Origin: Stemphylium vesicarium
Taxonomy: Eukaryota > Ascomycota > Dothideomycetes > Pleosporales > Pleosporaceae
Reading direction: 5' to 3'
Assembly (NCBI GenBank): GCA_004380135.1
Contig: QXCR01000154.1
Location: 1-64,000, forward strand
Length of the DNA: 64,000 nucleotides
Shown here: positions 21,222-34,400 of the stretch, one piece after another
Position numbering within the stretch: the stretch's first letter is position 1
How the letters are laid out: each line of letters begins with the position of its first letter
Notes under the pieces: model-generated
The model's input: only the letters and a program-made list of their open reading frames with translations
What the model was told of the DNA's origin: nothing
Databases searched by the model: none
Translations under genes and position numbers: made by a program

Positions 21222-23180
21222 ATGTCACAGCAGTTCAGTCTATCGCACCGAACTGCAACTGCGAACTCAGTACGGAAGGCTCAGCGTGCCAGACCACATC
21301 ACAAGTCGCGCTCTGGTTGTGTTACCTGCAAGTATGTTTCCTTTTTCATATAATCTATAGTCTCATTTGATAGATCAACGGTGTCTAGTGGGGAGCTTTT
21401 GCTTGATTGGTTACGAGAGATGTCGTAGCTTGATCCGGTGTGTTAGTTGTGAGGGACTGCTTTCCAACCCTAACGCGCATAGCTGTCCCGTTTACGCGAA
21501 AAGCTACTACTATCATTTATCCACCGAGCTTTACTGACTTGGATTAGAGCCCGAAGAGTGAAGTGTGACGAGGGCAAGCCAGTATGTCATCGCTGTCGCT
21601 CCACGGGCAGAACATGCGACGGCTATGGCATCAGGGGGGGAGGAGGAAATACCTATCTTGAAAGATACGGTGTGCTGAAGTCGGTGCTTTCTCCACCCAC
21701 TACTATCCATAACTCCTTGGTGAAAGCATCAACTCACCATGAGCTGAGGTACCTAGAACTGTACAAACAGCGGGTTGTCCATACCAGTTCTGGATGGTTT
21801 GGCGCAGGGTTCTGGCGCTTCATCGTACTTCCCGCCGCATCTTCCGAGCCCGCTATCTTGCATGCAGCTATTGCACTAAGCGCTGCACATCGATGTAATT
21901 TCGATCCATCGCAAGATGCGGATTTGAGGGAGCGGTTTGTGGTGCAACAGTACAACAAGGCTATTCGCTCGTTACAGCCTTTGTTACGTTATGATGACAA
22001 AGCTTCTATCACGGTAGTGCTTGTCGCATGCCAAATTTTCACGTTCCTGGAGTACATTAGGGGGAGGTATGGGTCTGCGGCAACGCATCTCAGGAGCGGG
22101 CTACTGCTACTTGGGGATGTGATCACGGACTCGAATGTTGCACCTCGGAAAGCCATCATGCTAGAGTCATCTTCTTGTCCGAAAGGTATCGAGAAAGGGA
22201 TTATCAGAAGCTTCGCGGCACTGCAGATGCAGGCCGCTCTATTCGGTTCCACCCTGGTCAAAACATCCGAATGCCTACACTCGATGGACAATGTCATCCT
22301 GTGTCCGACCTTCACCAGCATCGAAGAAGCCAAGGACTCTTTGGATATCCTACTACACCAGACTGCGCTTCTCTCACAACTTACCAGAAATCCAGGGACA
22401 TGGAGCAAAAACAACCATCACGCAATCTCGATGGCAAAACACAAGCTTCACAACCACTTCGCAGCCTGGTACAACACCTACCAATGCACAGTTCCTTTAA
22501 TCAACTCCAGAATCCAAGCCCTCCACCAAACCCCAAACAAACCCCTCGCCTTCGGTAGCCGCTCACCCCCTTCATCCATCCCCAACACACGCGAACCCCT
22601 AGCCTACACGCTCCTCCTCATGCACCACGCCATGGGGAGCATAATGTGCAACTCCCTGCTCTCACCCCACGAAACAAGCTACATGGCGTACACATCCTCG
22701 TTCCTCGCACTCCTCACCCGTACCATAACAATCTTCCACGCCTACACACTCGCAGCCTCGATACCAGACAACGTCAACTTGCACGATTCCATCAGCGAGT
22801 ACGGATACATAGCGCCGCTGTATTACTCCGCGATCAAATGTCGCGTCCCCCGTATCCGACGCCATGCGATCCGTTTGCTGCGCACGATTCCGCACAAGGA
22901 GGGGTTGTGGGATGCGTTTGTTGTTGCGGATGTTGCGGAAAGGGTGATGTGGGTTGAGGAGGAGGGACTGGAGGGCTGGGGGGAGGTTGGAGAGTTTGGA
23001 ATGGGTGATGTACCGGTTTTAGGGGAGGCGGACTTTGAGAGGGTGCCAAGGGAGGGGTTGGTGAGGGAGGTGAAGGTAGAGATGAGGGATGAGGGAGAGG
23101 GGGAGAGGGCGATGGTTAGGTGTAAGAGGTGCGTGGGTGATGGGGGGTGCGAGGTGGAGGATCTGGTGTTTTGTGTGTAG
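21222..23180 (+). CDS. Zn2Cys6 fungal transcription factor
   Basis: Exons are 21222-21331 and 21548-23180, giving 580 residues. The zinc cluster is CVTC at the end of exon 1 joined to KARRVKCDEGKPVCHRC plus RSTGRTC in exon 2, which fits CX2CX6CX5CX2CX6C. Basic residues precede it. A 216-bp intron, long for this locus, interrupts the cluster between Cys2 and Cys3. The middle region (DPSQDADLRERFVVQQYNKAIRSLQ and beyond) is the weakly conserved DUF3468/fungal_trans_2-like helical domain of such regulators. The C-terminal 100 residues are acidic and Gly/Glu-rich. It ends 243 bp from the convergent FAD oxidase gene. The target genes cannot be told from sequence. Confidence 0.87.
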
Positions 23181-23423
23181 ATGAGGGATGTGAGATGTTT
23201 TTTTCCATGCCTCCATTTCCACCCGATGTTAGCGTTGTAATCTCTAACAGCAAGGACCGTGGAGACTTGAATGATAGTAACAAGGATATTTATCGGAACC
23301 ATAAATGTGGACTCCATATTTTGGACGTCCGGTGCAAGCTGATGAGAACAAGGTCAGCTCCTACTAGTTACCAATGCTCTGGTGTTGTTTTGTGCAAGAT
23401 CAAAAACATTTCCCGTGGTCACA

Positions 23424-25462
23424 TTACTCTTCCACCCTACAAAGCCGACCATCTTGCGTAACGATACCCTCTTCCCTCTGCGTTCCATCCACATTCCTAA
23501 TCTCCCACTCGTCGTTGCCCACAGATCCAATGGCCCAGAGAACACTTTCAGGGTCATACTTCCTCTTCACTTGAAGTAACCTCTCATAGTTACTCCCAAA
23601 AAAAGCCTCTTTCCACTCCCAGTCTTGCGCATCGCCCTCATTAATATAACTTCCACTACCTGGTGTCACATCGCGCCAGCGTTGCATGTACCCCTGCAAG
23701 CGTTTATGTCTTGCTGTCAAGTCAGCTTTTGAGAGAATGGGTGCAGCACCGTCCCAATGGGCATTGGGCTCATAGGCTTGCGCATGAAGCACAGTGGTGC
23801 GGAAAGCAGGGCTCACGGCATTGGAAGGGTACCCGGCGACGGCTAGAGTTGGGGCGTAGTTCATACCGTGGAAAGTCAAACTGCCGTTTTCGACAACGTG
23901 GCGGATGGCGAGGTGGGATTGTTCTAGCGCTTCTGATGTGTTGAAGTTTGAGCGGGCGAAGAACCGGGATGCGATGAGGGTATGACCCGTTGTTTCTCCT
24001 AGTACCCTTTTTCGAAGTGTCGATTTCCCTCCAGTGTCGTCTGAGGCGGCGTCTAGCGTTGGAAAGTCTGGCGCGGATAGGGTGCGTTTCAAAGTGGGCA
24101 TGGTTTGTTCGATACCCAAGTCATTGAGCTTTTGTAACAAAGGACGTACAAAGCGACGGTATTCAGTCAGGGACATGTTTGGCATCGAAATGCTGACTGT
24201 GAACGTTAGACCGGTACTACTGCTTTCAGAATAGATGAAGTTGTAGCCCAGGCCGCCTGCATCGCATATTGAGATAGAGAAATCCCAGTAGGCCTTCATA
24301 CCGGCCCAAAATGTCTCGACGGACATCGGCGATATGACGGATCCGCGGGGTGGTGTGGTAGAGAAACGAATGCTACCTGATGTCATCGGTGTAGCGGGAA
24401 AGGCCTTTACCACGACAGATGTAATGATGCCAAATGTTCCTATTAGTTCTTTAGTAATGTCGTTCCCCTAACATGTGTAGCGATTCTACTTACCACCACC
24501 GCCTCCTCTGGAAGCCCAGAATAGATCCTCATTATGCCCCTCGTGGGCCTCAACAACCCTACCATCAGCAGTCACGGCAGTTATCGCAAGCACTTGGTCT
24601 GCCGCTAGCCCGTAGTAGCTTGTATGACTGCTATGACCGCCACCCTGAAGGAAACCCCCTGCGATACCCACAGTGCTGCCTCCGGCGACAATCATGAACA
24701 TGTTCTTCTGTCGCATAAGGGCTGATCCTTCATATGCCTGAACTCCAGCTGCATATGTAACAGCTCTGCCAGTATATGAGCCTGTCGGAGATGTGTACTC
24801 GGCGTCGTAGGTCATACCCTTGAGGTTGTGCGTCCATACGCTGAGGGAGTAACCGCCGATGGATTTGCCGTTGAAGTCGTGACCGGAGTTCTTGATCACG
24901 AGGCGGATTTTGTTGTTTCTTGCGAAGTTCACAGCGAGCTGGATGTGTCTGACAGTAGTGGCTTTGACGACATACTCTGGCCAACCGCCTTGACTGCAGT
25001 TTGAACTTGGCTGCGAGGTGGGGGTACAGGTGTTTCCAGAGGCCCACTGAGACATGATGCTTATTGGATCATCTGTGCTATTACATGATTAGTCCACCCT
25101 TTATGTGAATGCTTAATAACTCACTGAAGATTCATGCCTGCCCAGCTTTTCTTCAACAGCTCGCACTTGGCTGCACTGTAATCTTCGCCAGTGTAGCAAA
25201 CACTTGCAAGTGGCTTTGGCTTCAGTAAAGCGCCATCCAGTGTCTCGTTGAAGGTAGCCCAATCATCCTCACTAGGCCACTCAGCATCTCCTGGGATGAC
25301 CTTGCATCCGTTTGGTGCAGCTGTAGCACCTAGTGATCTGCCAAAGCGTATGGCATCGTTTGTCGCTGCTTCTGCGACGGTGAGCTGCTCGCGCTCCCAG
25401 TCGAAGTTGAGCGCGACAGATCTCGCTATCAGTAAGAACAGGAGAAACATAGTAGTAGACAT
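23424..25462 (-). CDS. Secreted FAD-linked oxidoreductase (berberine-bridge-enzyme type)
   Basis: Exons are 25462-25125, 25059-24494 and 24439-23424, giving 639 residues; an in-frame ATG at 25489 would add nine. A signal peptide (MFLLFLLIARSVA) is followed by a Cys-containing N-terminus. The FAD-binding PCMH domain shows KNSGHDFNGKSIGGYSL, whose His is the expected covalent FAD attachment site, and GGGHSSHTSYYGLAADQV. The C-terminal YYNYxD-type FAD segment is replaced here by SNYERLLQVKRKYDPESVLWA, as is common in this fungal clade. Such enzymes oxidise sugars or secondary-metabolite intermediates with O2. The first splice acceptor is the least certain join. The neighbouring Zn2Cys6 regulator may control it; this is inference. 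Confidence 0.85.
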
Positions 25463-26024
25463 TTTGCAGACGCTTGATTGGAGGAGCATGTATCGTAAAG
25501 GCAGGAGTGAAGTTCAAACTAGTTGAGGAAGGAACAGAGAGTCCGAATATGGGAAGGCACCCTCCTCAGATCCAACAACCTCATAGCCCCTTATCGTATG
25601 CCAATGCATCCCACATACCCTCTCGCTAGTATTGTGGGGCCTTGATAGATCTCACCGGTGGTGGTGAATGTGGTAAGACAAACATGTGGTTTTCATATAC
25701 TCACCCGCATATACGGCCGGTTATATCCACCGCTCTGGTCGTCAGACCCAACCCTAGGGATCGGCCCAGGCTGGAAATCCCAACACGCTGAAAAAGTAGA
25801 TTGTGCGAACCGATAAAGAAATTGGTGGCAAGATTCAAAGTGGAGGTTATCTCTTCATACATGGAGGTACCATGCAATACGACAATTGGATAAAATGATC
25901 ATGGGGGATAGAACAAGGCGCCATCCACTGTACATAAAATCGTCTGTCCTTGAGATCCATTCTCGTCTAGCCCAGATAGTAAAGTTACACACATTCATCC
26001 CAAATGCACCAAATTAGAATCAGA
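25463..26024. other. Intergenic, promoter of FAD oxidase and 3' flank of PDH E2
   Basis: About 560 bp with no gene recognised. It contains the upstream region of the FAD oxidase and the 3' end of the E2 transcript. Confidence 0.5.
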
Positions 26025-27749
26025 TTATAGCATGAGCTCGAGAGGGTTCTCGATGGCCTTCTTCAGCTCACGCATGAACTCGCCACCGACGGCACCGTCG
26101 ACGACCTTGTGGTCGAAGCTGCCCGTGATGACAATCTGGTCATCCCACTGGATGCTTGCTGAGCCATCCTCGGAAGCCTCGCCTGGTGTTGCGACCTTCC
26201 TGGTAGCACCAATGGCGACAATGCAGGCCTGCGGGGGGTTGATGACGGCGGTGAATCGTTCAACAGCGGGGTTCATGCCCATGTTGGAAATGGTGATGGT
26301 TCCGCCCTGGTACTCCTCGGGCTTGAGCTTGCCGTCGCGGGCGCGCTTGCCAAGGTCCTTAATCTGTGATGAGATGGTCTGGAGGCCGAGTCCGTTGACG
26401 TTCTTGACGATGGGGGTCATGAGACCGACGGGGGTGGAGACGGCGACGGAGACGTCGACAACGTTGTGCTGGCGGATGATGACCTTGCCGCCCTCCTCGC
26501 GCCATGATGAGTTGGCAGCGGGGACCTTGCGGGCAGCGATAGCGAGGGCCTTGACGAGCAAGTCGTTGACGGACAGCTTGTAGGCGCCGTCAGCAGAAGC
26601 GTTCAGGGCCTCGCGGAGCTTGAGGAGCTTGGAAACGGAGATGTTGGAGGCGACGAAGTAGTGGGGGTTCTGCTGCATGCTCTCGCGGAGACGGCTGGCA
26701 ATGACCTTGCGCATGCTGGTAGCCTCGGTGTCCTCGAAGGCGGCAGCACCTGCGGCGGCGGGGGCAGCGCCTGCAGCAGGCTTGTACTTCTCAATGTCCT
26801 CCTTGGTGACGGCTCCACCCTTGCCGGTGCCCTTGATAGAGCCGATTGGGACGCCCTTCTCAAGAGCGAGCTTCTTCGCAGCGGGGGAGACGCTGGGCTG
26901 GCGCTGGAGAGCGGTCTCAAGGCGGTCACCGGTGGACTCGGACTCGATGGCGGCGGGGGCCTCCTCCTTGGCTGGAGGGGCAGTCTTGGAGCCAGTGTTT
27001 GGGGGCTCGCTGGCCTCTGAAGCCTCGCCCTCCTTGGGGGATGACTCAGCCTTCTTGTCACCGCCGGCGTCCTCAATGGAGAAGCCCTCGAATGCGGAGA
27101 CGTCCTCGCCCTCCTCGACCATGACGGCAATTGGCTGTGCAGAGTCAGTGTGGGGCTCTTATCGCATTCTGGAGCGCGTGTGTTTCGCATGGAAAAAGCA
27201 GCGCTCCTCATCCTGTGTCACGAGAGTCACTTACGCTGCCTACGGCCACATCCTTCTCGCCAGCATCGCGGAGGATCTTGGCAATGGTGCCCTCCTCCTG
27301 GAACTCAAAGTCCATTTGTGCCTTGTCCGTCTCGATTTCGACGAGCACATCACCGGGCGCTATCGAGTCGCCAACCTTCTTCTGCCACGCGCCAATGTTT
27401 CCGGAGGTCATGGTTGGGGAGAGGGCGGGCATGCTGATAACGCTGTGCGACGGGTAGGCTGCGGCGAAAATGGGTTAGCGATGCGATTGATACACCACCG
27501 GAGTATTTGGCGGCATGGTGGAGGGTGCAGATGCTCACATTTCGAGGCATAGTAGCGGGCGAGGGCTGAGAGGGCGGGTGTGCGTCTATAGGGTTCGGGG
27601 TCAGCCAGCGTCTTCGCAGGCGGCCACAGCTAGGTGGCAGCGACTTACGCGGAGCATCTCGCGGTGGGGAGGGCGCCACGCAGGGCAATTGACCCTCTCG
27701 AGCTCAATTGGCTTCCAGCCCTGGACAGCATGGTTGTGGTAGCGGGCAT
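26025..27749 (-). CDS. pdx/LAT1: Dihydrolipoamide acetyltransferase (PDH complex E2), mitochondrial
   Basis: Exons are 27749-27649, 27585-27539, 27458-27235 and 27134-26025, giving 493 residues. The N-terminal 60 residues are Arg/Ser/Ala-rich, a mitochondrial presequence. The lipoyl domain follows, starting MPALSPTM, with the lipoylated Lys in EIETDKAQMDF. An Ala/Pro linker leads to the E1/E3-binding domain (SVSPAAKKLALEKGVPIGSIKGTGKGGAVTKEDIEKY) and the catalytic core, ending in FDHKVVDGAVG. The catalytic His and Asp are present; Lys replaces the usual Arg of DHRxxDG. It transfers acetyl groups to CoA in the matrix. It is transcribed divergently from the Sec7 gene. Confidence 0.95.
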
Positions 27750-28342
27750 TGTGTCGGGATGCCTTTGCGCTGAGATTTCACTCTAAGCGACCTGAAGGTG
27801 GGCGGTGTCGAGAAGCTCTTTGCGAAAAGAGCGACGGGCTGCAGGCAGTACGAGCTGTATACGCTCAGGCGCTGGGTGGTCAGGGCAGGGAGTGATGGTA
27901 GACTTGTTGTCGCTCAACAGAAAAGTTTAGTGCTGGCAGCTCGTTGGAGATCCGTCGGCGGGTGCTAAGCGTTCTGACCCGATGGGTCTAACGCGAGATT
28001 CCGGAAGCCTTGGGAGGTGTGGCGGTGCGTGGCGGCACCGGCAGTGGCTAGGTAGGCACCGTGGCTGCACTAGCGCCTACCGCGCAACTGGTCGCCCAGG
28101 GTACGTAACGTAGCTGCTAGGAAAGACACTTTGTCATCTCATAGCACACCCGCTGCCATTTACTCGCCGCCTACCACGGATCCGCGCGTTTTTATTGTCT
28201 GTGCAGTGCGACGCCATACCGCCCTGCTACTCCCCCTTTGAATCGCTCCTTCCGCCATGGTTGCTGAGGAAGGCCCCGTCCGTCATTGAAAGCAAGTAAG
28301 AATATCCCGGACATAGTCGCGAATCGCCCACGCAACTACGCC
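27750..28342. promoter_or_regulatory. Divergent promoter region, PDH E2 and Sec7
   Basis: These 593 bp lie between the two divergent start codons. I see no reading frame or motif I can name. Confidence 0.45.
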
Positions 28343-31300
28343 ATGGCCGACACCGAGGCCCCGCCAGCAACCCGAGAGGAGGAAGAGAAGCCTGTCGATA
28401 TGGAAGCGCAAGAAACACCGTCTGTACAAGTAAAAGAAGAAGAACCACAACAACAAGATTTAGAATCAGAATCAGAATCAGAATCAGAATCAGAGTCAGA
28501 AGGGGAAGAGGAGGACAACAAAGAAAAGGACATGGAGGCAGCAGCGGACCATGAGAGTGATTCAGATTCAGGCTCCGAGCAGGCCTCGGCCACCTCACAA
28601 ACACAGGCACAAGAGGAGACGTCTCCCTCCGCCCCAGAACCCCCGCGGGAAGGAGCCGAGGCACCGACGCCTGCAACTGCTATGCCAGTGTTAAACGTGC
28701 CCAACGGGTCAGACGCGCCGCGCACCTCGGAGCAGATCTTCGACCATCGCCTGCCCCTCGAGAGCCGCTCACGAACAGACTCGCAGTCCACCGTAGCCAC
28801 TACAGCCACACGGCCCTCAACCCGCAGCTCGCTGGTGTTCGTCGTCACTGCGCTCGAGACAATTGCCGCCTCCAAAGATGCCCGCAAGAACAAGAAGCTG
28901 GGAGACAGCACCAATGCCGCTCTATCCGCTATCAAGAACGAGGGCGACCCGGCACGCATCAACCCCGAGGTGCTCTTCGAACCCCTCCAACTAGCCTCCG
29001 AGGCCCCCTCAGTTCCCATTTCCATCGTCGCCCTTGACTGCATCGGCAAGCTCATCAGCTACTCCTACTTCTCCGTTCCTTCCGAGCCGCGAGCCGACAA
29101 CAGCGAAGCGCCGCCTCTGATAGAAAGAGCCATTGACACAATATGCGACTGCTTCCAGGGCGAGGCAACAGCCCCGGAGATACAACTCCAGATTGTCAAA
29201 TCCCTGCTGGCTGCTATCCTAAACGACAAGATTGTGGTACACGGAGCCGGATTGCTCAAGGCTGTGCGACTCACGTACAACATCTTCCTCCTATCCAAGT
29301 CAAGCGCAAACCAACAGGTAGCTCAAGGCGCATTGACTCAGATGGTGGGCACAGTTTTCGAGAGAGTCAAGGCAAGATTGTCTATCAAGGAGGCTCGATT
29401 GAACTTGTCGCGGTCGTCTCTGAATGACAAGGGCCATTCGGACGAAAGTGTACCGCACGAACAGAACAGTCCGATGGGCCTTGACGTGGATGAAGCCCAC
29501 GAGGGCGAGGGCGAGGACGAGTCGGCTGAGCCCAGCGACAAGGCCGTCGACCGCCACACAGGTCCCAAGATCACCCTGCAAAGTTTCGAAAACAACATGA
29601 GCTTCAACGACGATCGCATACACGACAATGCCCCCACACTGGTCACCCGAATCAAGGCCAAAGCCGGATCGCGCCACGTCTCCGGCCAGGACAGCTCGCC
29701 CCACGTCAACACCGAAGAAGAAGAAGAAGACGAGATATTCGTCAAAGATGCATACCTTGTCTTCAGGGCAATGTGCCGGTTGAGCACCAAGAGTCTGTCA
29801 GTCGACCATGCCCATGACGTGCGGTCGCATGGCATGCGCTCAAAACTCCTCTCTCTACACATGATTCACACCATACTGTTTAATAACATTGCTGTCTTTG
29901 TGTCGCCGTATGCCACCATCCGGAGTGGCAGCGACGAGCCTACAAGTTTCATTCAGGCCGTCAAGCAATACCTGTGTTTGAGCCTTAGTCGCAATGGAGC
30001 AAGTTCGGTGAAGCAGGTCTTTGAAGTTGCTTGTGAGATTTTCTGGCAGATGCTCAGGTACCTGCGCATATCACTCAAGAAGGAAGTCGAGGTCTTTCTC
30101 AAGGAGATTTACCTCGCAACTCTAGACAAGCGAAGTGCTCCTGCATTTCAGAAGCAATACATTTTGACAATATTCGGAAGGTTGGCTGCAGATCCCCGAG
30201 CACTGGTAGAGATCTATCTCAACTATGATTGCGACCGCACTGCGCTTGACAACATGTTCCAACGCGTTGTCGAACACTTGTCCAAGATATCGAGCAACCC
30301 CGTCACAATTACAGCAATGCAGCAGCAGGCGTACCAGGAGCAGCGGGAGAAGCAGTCCAAACAGATGGACTGGCAGAGCCGAGGCACCTTGCCACCGTCA
30401 CTCACTACTGTTTCTATGAACTCTTCCCATGATACTGAGCATGGCTACCCTCAAGAGTATGCCATGAAACAAGAATCGCTTGAAGCCTTGGTTGAGATAT
30501 TACGTTCCCTCGTGAACTGGGCGCAACAGGCCCTCCCTGAGAACACCAAGGCGATGCATCCCGACTTGCGTCCTTCGCTCGACGATCTCAGAGTATCGAC
30601 AGATACACGAACCATCTCAGAATCGCCAATGGTGGGCGCAGACTCCGGTACCGTCACACCACTTGCCGAAGACGACTACAGCCAACTTGAGAAAGCGAAG
30701 CAGAGGAAGACTGCTCTCACCAACGCCGTGAGACAGTTCAACTACAAACCAAAACGTGGACTCAAGACGCTGATCGCAGAAGGCTTCATTCCTTCAAACC
30801 GCCCTGAGGACATTGCCCGTTTCTTGCTCGATAACGACCAACTGGACAAGACGGCACTTGGTGAGTTCCTCGGTGAGGGCGACCCAGAGAACATTGCCAT
30901 CATGCACGCATTTGTAGATCTGATGGACTTCACAAAGACTCGCTTCACTGATGCCTTGCGACGATTTCTCCAGAGCTTCCGACTGCCCGGTGAAGCTCAG
31001 AAGATTGATCGCTTCATGCTGAAGTTCGCCGAAAGGTACATTACCGGCAATCCGAACGCATACGCCAATGCAGATACCGCATATGTCTTGTCGTACTCGG
31101 TCATCATGTTGAACGTAGACCAGCACAGCAAGAAGATGAAGGGTCCACGCATGACGCCGGCTGATTTCATCAAGAACAATCGTGGTATCAACGACAACGC
31201 CGATTTGCCTGATGAGTACCTTCAAGGCATATATGATGAGATCTCGCAGAACGAGATTGTTCTGAATACTGAACAGGAAGCCGCCGCGGACAAGGGGCTT

Positions 31301-34300
31301 CTTAACCAACAGTCTGCCGGAGGTCTTTCTAGCATTGGTCAAGTATTAACAGGTGGTGCCCGGGATTCGCAACGGGAGGCCATTGTTCAAGCCTCGGAAG
31401 CAATGGCCAACAAGACTGAGCAACTCTACAAGCAGCTTCTCCGCGCTCAAAGAAGAACAGCCGCCGCTCTCCCCGTATCCAAGTTCATTCCTGCGTCATC
31501 TTCCAAACATGTTGGGCCCATGTTCGAAGTCGCCTGGATGCCAATCCTTACTGCTCTCTCCGGCCAGGCTCAGGACCACAACATCGAGATTGTCCGCTTG
31601 TGCATTGAAGGCATCAAACTGGCAATCAGGATATCGTGCTTATTCGATCTGGATAGCTCGCGACAAGCATTCGTGGCGTTCCTCTCGCGCTTTACCAATC
31701 TTTACAACGTGAGCGAGATGAAGGCAAGGAACATGGAGGCATTGAAGGCATTGATAGAAATTGCGCAGACAGAGGGAAACCTGCTCCGAGAATCTTGGCG
31801 CGAGGTTCTGACATGCGTCTCCCAGCTGGACCGCTTCCAGTTGATCTCTGCTGGTATCGATGAACGTTCCGTACCCGACGTCCTCAAATCAAGCTCAGGT
31901 ACTGCGCAGTCGCGCAAAAACCTCAACGTTCCAGCGAAGGGCCGAAGGCCGACTTCACAGAGCACCATGAGTTTCCACTCCGAAGTAGCCGAGGAAAGTC
32001 GGTCTACTGAGATCGTCAGAGGTGTAGATCGCATCTTCACCAACAGCGCGAACCTATCGGGAGAAGCAATCGTTGACTTTGTCAAAGCGTTGGTTCAGGT
32101 CAGCTGGCAAGAAATCCAGTCTTCTGGTGACAGCGAGTCACCGCGCACCTACAGTCTCCAGAAACTTGTAGAGATTAGTGGCTACAACATGACGCGTGTG
32201 CGCTTCGAGTGGACCAACATTTGGCAAGTACTTGGCGCCCACTTCAACGAAGTGGGTTGCCATTCAAACACCAATGTCGTATATTTCGCTCTCAACTCTT
32301 TACGACAGCTGTCAATGAAGTTTATGGAGATTGAGGAACTGCCCGGTTTCAAGTTCCAAAAGGACTTCCTCAAGCCATTCGAGCATATCATTAACAACAC
32401 CAATGTCGTTTCTGTCAAGGACATGGTGTTACGCTGTTTGATCCAGATGATACAAGCACGAGGCGAGAACATTCGCTCCGGTTGGAAGACCATGTTTGGT
32501 GTCTTCACCGTGGCGGCCAGAGAGCCTTATGGTACGTTTCGGAACTATCGAGATTATGCGCAACTGCTAATTCACAACAGAGGGTATCGTCAACCTCGCG
32601 TTCGAAAATGTCACTCACGTCTACAACACGCGCTTCGGAGTGGTCATATCGCAAGGTGCCTTCGCCGACCTCATTGTTTGCCTCACCGAATTCTCCAAGA
32701 ACTTCAAGTTCCAGAAGAAGTCGCTGCAAGCAATAGAACTTCTAAAGTCATCGGTCCCCAAGATGTTGCGAACGCCCGAATGTTCGCTATCCGCTCGTGC
32801 CGGATATTTGAAAGACTCTGACAAGGGTTCTTCGATACCAAAGCAGCCCACTCGGCAAACACAAGAAGAGCAGTTCTGGTTCCCGGTTCTCTTTGCTTTC
32901 CACGATGTCTTGATGACGGGCGAGGATCTCGAGGTGCGGTCGAGAGCCTTGAGCTATCTGTTCGACACTCTCATCAGCTATGGCAACAACTTCCCTCGTG
33001 AGTTCTGGGACATGCTTTGGCGACAGCTGTTGTACCCCATCTTCATGGTGCTCAAGTCCAAATCGGAGATGACAAAGGTCTTGAACCATGAAGAACTCTC
33101 CGTTTGGCTTTCAACAACCATGATACAGGCGCTGCGCAACATGATCAAGCTCTTCACCCACTTCTTCGATTCACTAGAGTACATGCTTGATCGGTTCCTC
33201 GATCTCCTTGCTCTTTGCATATGTCAAGAGAACGATACACTAGCGCGCATTGGCAGCAACTGCCTCCAGCAGCTGATATTGCAAAATGTGCAACAGTTCA
33301 CAGCGGACCATTGGAGTCAGGTTGTCAAGGCGTTCGTTGATTTGTTTCAAAGGACAGAAGCGACTGCACTGTTCTCTGCAGCTACTTCCGGATCTCAGCC
33401 TACTTCGGTAAATGGCTCTGGAAACCCGGTGGACCTGACGACACCCACCACAGAAGGGCCAACGGGCGAGCTTTCGCTGCAGACACCGGCGGAAGAGCCA
33501 AAGTCAGACAATGCACTGGGTATTAACGGCCTATCAAGCGGGCGACGACCGTCTCTGGTCACCTCGGACTCCACTAGTACCATGGGTGGCGAGCAACGCA
33601 TGCCGTCTCCTCTACCCAAACGTCAAACACAAGAGCTCGAGGATTACCGACCCGAGAGCCAAGACCTCCAACAACCTCCCGTTGTCGTCACCGCCGCCCG
33701 CCGTCGCTTCTTCAACCAAATAATAACGAAGTGTGTGCTTCAACTGCTCATGATTGAGACAGTCCAAGAGCTGTTCACCAACGAGGCTGTCTACGAAAAG
33801 ATACCTTCAGGTGAGCTCCTTCGCCTCATGGCTGTCCTCAAGAAGTCCTACCACTTCGCCAAGCGCTTCAACGCGAACCGCGATTTGCGATCCCGACTCT
33901 TCAGGGAAGGCTTCATGAAGCAGCCGCCGAATCTACTGAAGCAGGAGAGCGGATCCGCATCTGTTTACGTGAGCATCTTGTTCAGGATGTACCACGACAC
34001 ATCCAACGACCGCGCTGCCTCACGGGCCGATACCGAAGCCGCCCTCATCCCACTATGCGAGGACATTATCGCATCGTACATCGAGCTCGACGAAGAAACA
34101 CAGCAGCGCAACATTGTTACTTGGCGGCCTGTTGTTGTTACAGTACTGGATGGTTACACCGGTCTACCCACAATCGACTTCGAGAAGAACATTGACATTT
34201 TTGCCCCACTGGTTGTTGGCCTGCTGGGCACAGAAATGGCTTCAGATGTGCAGAGAAGTGTGCAAGCGCTTGTTGGCCGCATCTTCGAGACAAAACTCGG

Positions 34301-34400
34301 CATGGAGAAAGTGCCGCTCATGCCGGCGATTAGTCGCAGTCCGCGCGGAAGTTTCGTGGGAAGTCCTATACAGCGGAGGGCTAGTAAGAGTGGACGGTAG
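28343..34400 (+). CDS. sec7: Sec7-type guanine exchange factor for Arf GTPases (BIG/Sec7 class)
   Basis: Exons are 28343-32531 and 32581-34400, with a 49-bp intron and a gctaattc branch site, giving 2002 residues. The N-terminus is acidic and Ser-rich with a Glu-Ser run. A DCB/HUS region follows, with the block around VFLKEIYLATLDKRSAPAFQ. The Sec7 domain (residues about 800-990) has the catalytic glutamate in FLGEGDPEN and the helix LSYSVIMLNVDQHS. HDS repeats and a C-terminal tail follow. It activates Arf at the trans-Golgi. The length matches fungal Sec7p. The ATG at 28343 is used because the frame upstream offers no ATG. Confidence 0.94.
28459..28500 (+). repeat. GAATCA hexanucleotide microsatellite
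   Basis: Five near-perfect copies of gaatca (the last is gagtca) encode an alternating Glu-Ser run in the acidic N-terminus of the Sec7 protein. In-frame hexamers mean length change would not shift the frame. Confidence 0.8.

Noticed and set aside
26677..27552. 291-codon plus-strand frame opposite PDH E2
   Set aside because: It is a shadow of the E2 coding strand and its introns.
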